Shown in pieces: positions 24,525 through 32,580 of a stretch of DNA of 32,580 bases (position 1 is the stretch's first letter; each line of letters opens with the position of its first letter). A program made the translations under genes and the position numbers. The notes under the pieces are model-generated. The model was not told where the DNA came from, did no database searches, and saw only the letters and a program-made list of their open reading frames with translations. This DNA is from Elysia marginata. Taxonomy: Eukaryota; Mollusca; Gastropoda; Plakobranchidae. The stretch spans positions 454,061 through 486,640 of the forward strand of contig BMAT01009762.1 in assembly GCA_019649035.1 (NCBI GenBank), given 5' to 3'.

Positions 24525-26715
24525 TAGTTTCTACAGCTACATACTCAGCCTTATCGGTCATCTTTACAAAGTCTATTAATCTATTTCTTTTTAAGATAAA
24601 TCTAATGTATTAACACAAGACATAGTTTTACTTTTTTTTTCAACAATGCAAAAATGAAAAGAAAAGTACTTTATTACAGTACAGTCCTAAGTTGTTAGAC
24701 CTCTTGATGGCTTGAGCTACGCTTGGGCATGCCCAATTTATCAAGCAGGCCTACTTCACTTTGTGACCAGTTTTTAGACTGAAACACCTTCCACTAACAG
24801 GCTGGGCGGAAGCACAAATTTTTACTCCTCTTTGAATTGCACTGTTGCAGTTTGTGCACTCAGGGCCACTAGCAAAAAGTAGCATTAATTTATTTTTTTT
24901 TTTTTTAAGCTACACAGACAAGTTTTTTTTGGTTGGTAGCTGAAGGCCTGTCATTTTGTTTTTATCTTGTATTTTTTTTGTTTATTTTCTTCTTATTAAA
25001 CAGAATTGGATACATATGCCTACATCGAAGAGGATTTAAACCTGATGTCAACGAACAACCCAACAGTTGAGTGACTGGGATCAGCTTCAACCAAAATTCT
25101 TTTCAAGGAGTGTCAGAAGCTCAGGCGTAGATCAGAATTAATTTAGCCTCGATTCTAAGCCAGAATTTTCTTTTTCATTTTGTTTTAATTTAATTTTTTA
25201 AATTTGTAATGTACCGGCACTAATAAGTAATACATGTGTACAGTATCACTTTTTATGGGATATACAGTTTAGTCCATATTGAACCTGGATAATTTGAACA
25301 TAAATAATTGTTCCATTGAAACTGAATCATGATTGCCAATTTTTTCCTTTATTAGTAGTAATATGCTGCTAAGTCACATTTCAGATAATTTCAAAGTTAA
25401 ATTTCTCGTAGGTTTGAAATATCTGGACTGGAAATACTGCGTGTACTTTACTGTGGAAATCGCCAAAATTGAAATCCATTAACTAACATTCTATCGTTAA
25501 ATTAATTATGAATAAATTTTAAATATTATTAAAATTAATCTACTTGGGCCTACTTGAGTTCATTGGCTTTTGTTTTACTTTTTTAGTTAAGAACCTAAAC
25601 TCTAAATTTCAAATTTCTTTCAACTTACTGTCACTTTGAATTAAAATCAATACGAATTGCCACCTATAGACTTCTGGGCTATAGATTAGATAATTCCTTT
25701 CTGTTATAAAATAATTTCATTACCTATAACCTACATTGTACTACCAGTACCAGTAGGCTACATAGGGCCTAATTGCAATTGCATACCAGTAATTTACTTT
25801 AGTTGATGGTAGGCTACTTGTTACACATACCGGTACAGTGCAAACCTTGTAAATTAAATCTCTTTTGAATTAAATTCAACAAAAGTAGCATTGTCAATTC
25901 ACCGTTAACCGTATCTCTACTACTGTAGTACCAGTGTCCATGCTTTTGGAGATAGATCCTGATTAAAAATAGGGCCTACACAAAAAATAATGATAAGTGA
26001 AGGAAGTCAATGTTGATGATACTATTCATACAAATTACAGGTATAGGCCTACTTAATTTCTACCCTTGTTTTGTTTTTAAGGGAAACTAGCTTGGCAGGT
26101 CTTTAGTTTGTTGTTTTCTAACTAAGTTATACCAGCAATACTAATACATAATATTTTAAAATATTTTTCAGTTATAATTTTTAAAAGGATAGGCCCATAA
26201 CTTTTTGTTCTCTTGTCAATTTTGTGGCTGACATGTCGATGAGGCAAAGAGGACCAGGGGAATAGTCGATTATAACAGAAATTGATTAGTCAATTTATAT
26301 TAGAGGAAATAATTTGCATAATGTCATAGCAAAACATGTCGATAAAGTGGCTATTTAGTTGATTATACTCTGAATGTTTGCTTTGCATTCGCCTACTGTT
26401 AGTACATGTACTAAATAGGTCAATATGACCCATAGAGCCTACCAGTATGTTGAAAAATATCCCACTATCTTTATCCCTTCCTTACTATTCAAATTTCAAT
26501 GTGAAAGACCTTTTTTACTTCTGTAAAATTTTAAAACAATGCATAAAAATTAAAATGGAAAGGAATTAGCAATACAACACAATTAGGCCTATATTTTGTC
26601 ATACATGTATGTACCGGGTGTTTGAGAGAAAGAAACAAAAACCAGCCAGGGTAACTTGAATTGAGAGAGAAGGGAAAAATGTAAACCAACCTTACTTGTA
26701 CAAGTTGTAGGCCTA
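24525..26715. other. AT-rich non-coding DNA
   Basis: No frame, RNA gene or clear repeat stands out apart from long T-runs near 24640 and 24893-24906 and scattered CTACCAGTA and TAGGCCTA words. I see nothing else to annotate. Confidence 0.5.
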
Positions 26716-26877
26716 CAGCGGAATCCCAGATAATCCTCTTGTGCTGGAAAATAAGTTAATGTTAACAACAGTTAAGTGGTAAAATTATAAAGAAAAAAAA
26801 GGAACAAAAAGCTGGTTTATTATAAACAAAAGTTTGATCTTTAACAATAACATGGTTTATCTCAAGAGAATTTCACA
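26716..26877. mobile_element. Degenerate third copy of the MITE-like family
   Basis: It begins CAGCGGAATCC and ends with GGTTTATCTCAAGAGAATTTC, whose reverse complement resembles the left terminus of the family. Inside, AATTATAAAGAAAAAAAAGG followed by an AAAAGCTGGTTTAT end matches the corresponding part of the copy at 23637-23763. It is more diverged than the other two. Confidence 0.45.
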
Positions 26878-29800
26878 ATCGAAACTAAAACAGCAAAAAA
26901 AAAAAACCCAACAAAACATAAACATGAAACATCTTTAATTTAACAAAAAAAATCCCATACATGTTCATTTTTTTAATTTAGGAAACATCCAATTCCAAAG
27001 CGGAGGAAAATTGTGGGCATTTTTTTTAGCATTAAGTACAAACAATAGGGGTCATCCTTTCACTAGTAATACTAATACTTATAGTAGTATCAACCTTTGC
27101 TGGACACTTTCCACTTGGATGGACGCAGAGAAGACTTGTGAACTCTGAGTCTGAGGCTGATGGCGATATAGAGACTTGGGCAAATTTGAGGTTTTAAAAT
27201 CTTTTCGTCACTTTAAGGTCTTGATGTTCTGCTAGTGTATACGTGTGTACGGATGCCCTATTGCCCCTCGTATTAGTAATAAGTACTGTGCTATACTTGA
27301 CGTTTGTAGTGCACTGTGGGGCTAATCTAAAGTAATTCAACTATGGTACCGGTACCTCTATATTATTACTGTGTGTGCGAGCATTCTTATAATTAACGAC
27401 CCAAATGGGACTTTTTTTTTATTAATGTGCCCTTAAATAAGTTAAAACACAAGATGAGAGAGGCAACTAGAATTAATGCTAAGATAGAATGAGTTAAATA
27501 GAACTAATAAAAAGCATTCCCCGGTAGGGAAAGGAACTTAAGGCGTTAAGCCATGGTTTATTTTATTGAAGTCAAGGTTGCTTCCCTTGTTTACTTTTAT
27601 GGATAGCAGTAGTTATGTGACCCATGCTAATTGCTATTGCTAAGGGACTGTTCAACGGTTCACAATTGACGTCAACCTCAGTCAAAGGGGGAGAAGTGTC
27701 TCTCAAAAGTTGCTGTTAACACTCAACTATGCTATCGACGTACTATAAATTCAATTTAAAAAAAAATAACCTATATTACCTTAAAAAACATTGGTCAGCA
27801 AACACAGATTATATTGAACGGAAAAAGTAAATACATACCCCGGTATGTAAAATACTGTATCAATCATCAATGTGAACATTTTTTCATGCATTTGTTGTAA
27901 AAACGTATTACCACTGTATTAAATTTTTCTTAGTCTTACCAATATAAATTACCAAATTTTATTGCTTTAGGCTTTGGTATTGAATGACAGTGTACATTTT
28001 GTTTGTGCTTTTTAACTTATTTAGTGGTAAAGATTGAGAATGTTTAACTTAGGTTTGAAATCCACTCTGCCCTGGACAAACAAAACGCAGATGACCGAAA
28101 TTGACAGGGGGACGGGGCGAGAGAGGCAATTTGTGCATAAAATTAAAAAGGTAGACCTTTCAATTGAGAACGATCCCTATGTTCATTACTGTCAGTGTCG
28201 GTACGCCTTTCAAGTCCGCTAAGTCTGACTAAGCTACATGTAGAGGTTTACACTTACACTTACAGTGCGGTGGTACTGGTAGTGGTTGTGGTACTATAAT
28301 TTTTAGCAAAGGACTGACCTTGTTTGCGAACTTGCATGCAAACAAAAATTGAAAAATATACTGTTTCCATGGACCATAGAGGCAGGCTGAGTTAGATGTA
28401 CATGTATATATGTATTAACTTTCTGTAGCGAGTGTTGTTAAGCATAGGGCTTTAGTCTTAAGCATTTCATGCTTTTGAGGAAAAAATTGCTTGGGGTCAG
28501 AAGTAAACCTCGTGTAGGCCACAATTACTGTGGAACTTTTTACTAACTTTAGCGAAAACCCTTGTAGATACATGTATATATGTACTTGCGTCCAACAAAG
28601 CCAAGAAATAAAAACCCAGTCCCACTTAAAGTTTAATGTACAGTATGTATTCGAATTATGGTTTTTTAATACAGGTTTGAATTGTGTGGAGTCGATTGCA
28701 ACCTACTTAAATTCAACAATCCAATCAATTAATAGAAAGGAAGTTGGGGGCACACATGTACCGTAACTTGTTTTATTTAATGTTAGCCTACCTTCGGTAC
28801 GGTACTGTATAAATTATACTATAGTATAATCTGATATTGATAATCAGCTTATCGAGTCAACATGATTTTGATGATATTGATAGGCCTTCGTTACATGGCT
28901 GTGTAACTGTAATGTTACAAAGAAAAAGACTTGATGAATCATGGAAGGGGGAAAAAGTAACTGACGACGACTACTACAGTACTGGGTAAACCAACATACA
29001 TACGTATGAATTACAAAGCAGATACCGGTAGTACTAGTACTATAAAGATACCGGGTACCATGAACAATAATTATTTCCTTGCTTAGTTTTTCAAGTTCAA
29101 GGAAAACAAGCGTTGCGGGCATTTGGTTCGTTGTGACATGTCGAGCATTTAGTTTGTTGTGTTGTTACTAATGTTAGCATTTTTATTTTTTTAGATCTGT
29201 TTGACTTTGATTAGACTAACGTTAGTGAATTCCTTTTTTAAAGGATATTTCTTTTGGTAGATCATGTTAAAATTGTTATATTATACTTATAGTTATACTT
29301 ATTGGAACCCTGATAAAGTCAACACTTTGGGACCGAAAATGTTCCAACTTCGCAAGAGTTGATGACTGAAATTAGTAACCAAAATATTTTAGTTTTACAA
29401 AACTAAAAAAAATGGGGAAGCCAAAGAGAGTTGACCTCTTAATTTTGAAAAAGAATAAGTTTTGATGTTACTGTGTTAGGTGTAGGCCTAAATTATGGAT
29501 ACTTTCTAATTCTATACTTTTTTGGGTTTGTCTTGTTTTTTTCTTCCAACCGGTCAGTAGCCTACATGTAATAGTTAGTCAACATATGTTGGAAAAGCAA
29601 AAAAAAAAAAGAAAACGACCGACGTAAACGTCGATTGTGTAAATAAAATTGTACAGAAACTGATACTAGTTACTACGTAGTGTAGGAAGGTAGCCTGCTG
29701 TCATTGTCAATTATTGCTTTTAAAAAATGTAGCAAACTGTCATCAGTGAAGTGGTTGTTCATATTCACATAGGCCTAAGTGTAACTTTATAAGCGGATTA

Positions 29801-30249
29801 TACTTTATACTGTAACTTTTAAGTGTAATGTGGTTTATAACACATGTATTATTACCTTCTCCAAAGGTTACATAATGGCAACCGTGACTCTCCATTCCTC
29901 TTTACTCTCAGCTTTCCATTCGATTTCTCGTACAATGGTGGGCCCATTGCTTGATTATTGATATCGTCAGTCCAGCTTTTTTTTTACTCCGTGTACTGTA
30001 AGTCAACGCGACTTAAAACGATAAAAAAAAATTCGGTACATTGGACATAATGTACCGTACACGCGTTGCGACTGAGTGAGATGTAGCCATAATACGTTTG
30101 GGTAGTAAGGGAAATAATCGCATGAATTACCTTTTTGCCCAGGTTAGCGTCCCTTAAAATTGCAAACAATAAATTATCATGTAGGCGACCCGCACGCTAG
30201 CTGTAACATAACAGTATAACACATACAATACATACGCATACATACATAC
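26878..30249. other. AT-rich non-coding DNA
   Basis: Several short frames exist (28034-28222, 28530-28766, 28844-29122, 29984-30169) but none has splice context or a recognisable product. Repeated palindromic words (TACATGTATATATGTA near 28400 and 28569) and an ACAT/ATAC microsatellite at about 30222-30249 are the only structure noted. Confidence 0.45.
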
Positions 30250-30345
30250 CTGTAGGTTTACGTGGAAAAAAAAGCCAACCCAAGCTGCTAGTGCTACTGT
30301 AATATGAAGAATGCAACAACTGAACAAGCCTGAAACTCCAGCCAT
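30250..30345 (-). CDS. Candidate first coding exon of an unknown membrane or secreted protein
   Basis: On the minus strand an ATG at 30345 (G at +4, in-frame stop four codons upstream) opens exactly 32 codons that end at a consensus splice donor, CAG followed by GTATGT. The peptide starts MAGVSGLFSCCILHITVALA and continues with AWVGFFFHVNLQ: uncharged and hydrophobic with one long segment, like a signal peptide or first transmembrane helix. The intron would start in phase 0. No downstream exon can be assigned. The donor lies at the edge of an ATAC/GTAT microsatellite, so it could be a chance match, and C at -3 is a weak initiation context. I do not recognise the family. Confidence 0.3.
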
Positions 30346-31634
30346 GGGCAGACTCAAATTACTATCGTAACCAATTAATCATGAGTACATGTATCAAGTT
30401 GTTAATGTTATGCTCCTGAAACCTGAAGTGATAGACAGACAATACGTCAATAGGATCTACATGTTCAGTAGATAGATCTATATTAGATAGACAGATTCTC
30501 AAACTACTGGTTACATTATGTTACGTGAAAGCTTTTGTGTTACAGAAAATTCAGTTTAAAAAAATTTATCAAACAGTTGTGAGGAAACCTAGTCTTACAA
30601 GTTACATAGTCTTACCTGTATTCTCAAACCTATTTTTTTTTTTTTTGAAGGACATGAACACACTTAAAATTTCGCAACTTATTTGATAAAAACTCGTTTT
30701 GGCGCTTAATATACCCGCCTGACTCGTCTAAAAAATTCAAAACACATGATTTGAAATTATGACAGTCAGAAAAATTCTACTTGTATACATGTACATATGT
30801 AATTTCTATGCATAGATACATGTAGTTAACATGCAAAAAAATTTTTTTACCCTGTATCGAGAATAAAAAAAAGCTTTAAAATCGATCTTAATCAAGCACC
30901 AGTCAACAATCATATTCTTCAGCGCAGGCTTTTCCTAATTTATAGTCTAGTAGTAGTACGATATACTAGTATAAAGTATTTTTAAGAATATAGGCCTACA
31001 TCACAAAAATGTCTGACATAGCCTAGTAGTAAAAAGACAAATAATGATGAAGCGTACTTATGGAAATTCGTTGGTTATTTGTAACTAAAAATAAAAAAAA
31101 ATACCAAACGTGATTTGTAACATTGACCAAAAAAAAAAAACAAACAAAAAAAACCTTTTGTTTTTCATTCTGTCTACAATAAATTGCCATAGTGACATAC
31201 AGTGATCACAGAAGTCGATGAATAGGCTAGAAAAGGCGCTGTGTTGCGAAGCTTGTGAGGCAATGAAGATGTAACATGTCAGTGGAGTGTTGGCACCACT
31301 GTTCTGCGGCTCGCACCGCGCAATGCTAACTGGCCGACTTAGGGGACGGGAAGTTATATTGAAAGCACGCAGTAGCTGTGTTGTTGGCCTATGGTGAAGC
31401 ATCAAGCCAGGCAAGATAAAATGCGGCAATTTAAGTTCTTAAAACTTCTAAAAGTTCTACAAATTAAGAGTTACATTCCTACATCAGTACATGCCCAATG
31501 TTTTGTTTTGACTTAGAAAATACAAAAAAATATTAATAAGTCCTTTCAATTTTTAGCTTAGGTCCAAAATCTAGATAATCAGAATCTTTTACATGCATTT
31601 TTTTGCGACTGAGTGAAAAATATCTGTCTTTCAT
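30346..31634. other. Mostly AT-rich DNA with a GC-richer patch near 31200-31400
   Basis: The patch supports a minus-strand frame whose first ATG is at 31402 and whose early product is Arg-rich and acid-free (discussed as a finding). The rest is AT-rich with A-runs at about 31125-31155 and no recognisable gene. Confidence 0.35.
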
Positions 31635-32216
31635 AATGCGGGCCCTCCACTACGCAGATCTATCGTCAAGCCATACGATCAGGCGTAGCTTGACGATAGA
31701 TCCCCATTGTGTGGGGCGAAATCGTATTCAGATTCATCTGAATCCGATGGACAGATCTGAGCCGCTGAGATATCAAGCAGTGCTTGATATTTTCAGATTG
31801 GTCGTCAGTCAGCTTAGGCGGGACGAAAAAAAGTGGAGTAAAAATTGTTGAATTTTGCAAATCTGACTTCAGAATCGAATTCTCCGTCGAATTTCCATGT
31901 GGAATGATACTAAACAACAAGGGCTAATGCGGGCCCCCCACTACGCAGATCTATCGTCAAGCCATACGATCAGGCGTAGCTTGACGATAAATCCCCATTG
32001 TGTGGGGCGAAATCGTATTCAGATTCATCTGAATCCGATGGACAGATCTAAGCCGCTGAGATATTAAGCAGTGCTTGATATTTTCAGATTGGTCGTCAGT
32101 CAGCTTAAGCGGGAAGAAAAAAAGTGGAGTAAAAATTGTTGAATTTTGCAAATCTGACTTCAGAATCGAATTCTCCGTCGAATTTCCATGTGGAATGATA
32201 CTAAACAACAAGGGCT
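31635..32216. repeat. Two tandem 291-bp units rich in hairpins
   Basis: Copies 31635-31925 and 31926-32216 abut without a spacer and differ at only about six or seven substitutions, so the duplication is recent. Each unit carries a series of short inverted repeats. In copy 1 the longest has a perfect 15-bp arm, GATCTATCGTCAAGC at 31657-31671, with its complement at 31688-31702. There are no terminal inverted repeats at the unit ends. The minus-strand frames of 84 and 88 codons across the two copies are the same chance frame. Satellite unit and transposon end are both possible. Confidence 0.9.
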
Positions 32217-32580
32217 TACGCATTTAATATTGTGGTTTTTATTTTAATTCTGCTCGCCGCGATTTCTTTTTCACCTAGTAGGGCGGGATAGGTCCTAGGC
32301 TTTTGTTGGGGATGTGATTAGGTCAAGGTTACCGCCAGTCTCGGCTAGGCTGACACTAGGCTGTCTGGATCCAAGGCATTCTAAGCCAGACAATAGGCCT
32401 ATAATCTAAATTTATACATGTAGCTCAGTACAACTTCTCGATCCCCAGGCTTTGTGGGCCATGTGCCTGCACGGTGAAGGCCTGATGGTCGATCTGACTA
32501 ATGTGGAGACACATTATCGTCTGTCCGTTTGAACCAGTTCAAACATCAGATGGCTTGATCGTATGGCTTGACGATAGATC
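32217..32580. mobile_element. Probable continuation of the hairpin-rich element, cut by the window edge
   Basis: The last 25 bases (32556-32580) are the exact inverse complement of the arm and loop that open each 291-bp unit at 31657 and 31948. The intervening sequence is also rich in short inverted repeats: TGTCTGG/CCAGACA at 32362-32392, GTGC/GCAC at 32463-32472, AATGTG/CACATT at 32500-32515 and GTTTGAAC/GTTCAAAC at 32527-32544. This fits one larger inverted-repeat element extending past the window. No protein frame is seen. Confidence 0.5.

Noticed and set aside
27667..27674. Perfect CRE octamer TGACGTCA
   Set aside because: A single 8-mer is expected by chance in a window this size and no promoter context surrounds it.
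30065..31616. TTGCGACTGAGTGA occurring at about 30065 and 31602
   Set aside because: A 14-base match between two places in 32 kb is near chance expectation, and the flanks do not align.
1..32580. CRISPR arrays, bacterial-type operons, rRNA genes
   Set aside because: No regularly spaced direct repeats with spacers, no ribosome binding sites and no rRNA-like conserved blocks were seen.

Overview
The window looks like nuclear DNA from a marine invertebrate. It is AT-rich, has a canonical polypyrimidine/AG splice acceptor, and carries dispersed SINE, LINE and inverted-repeat elements, with no operons or ribosome binding sites. The palindromic words TAGGCCTA and TACATGTA recur throughout the non-coding DNA; from memory this resembles echinoderm-type genomes, but I could not test that assignment.

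Layout. 1-5.0 kb: AT-rich DNA with one small inverted-repeat element (499-639), probably including the 3'UTR of the main gene. 5.0-16.5 kb: one giant terminal coding exon on the minus strand, open for about 3,830 codons, encoding a Ser-rich, mostly disordered and probably nuclear protein that I do not recognise. 16.5-21.9 kb: AT-rich, intron-like DNA with a 34-base assembly gap and a dead LINE reverse-transcriptase fragment. 21.8-22.13 kb: a promoter-like patch with ETS, NRF1 and YY1-like motifs, the best visible candidate for the start of the giant gene. 22.7-24.5 kb: a GC-richer patch, a tRNA-derived SINE and two inverted-repeat elements. 24.5-31.6 kb: AT-rich DNA with another degenerate inverted-repeat element and one candidate minus-strand first coding exon (30250-30345). 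31.6-32.58 kb: two tandem 291-bp units packed with short hairpins, then more hairpin-rich DNA ending in an inverted copy of the unit's main arm.

The giant exon is the only confident gene. Its protein has an acidic N-terminus, basic nuclear-localisation-like clusters, six SUMO-acceptor consensus sites and six alternating basic/hydrophobic motifs, some of which resemble ligands of BET extra-terminal domains. It also has two segments that look folded and a block of degenerate ~28-residue repeats. I read it as a chromatin or transcription scaffold; this is inference from composition and short motifs, not homology. The hairpin-rich tandem element at the right end is the most unusual DNA structure in the window.
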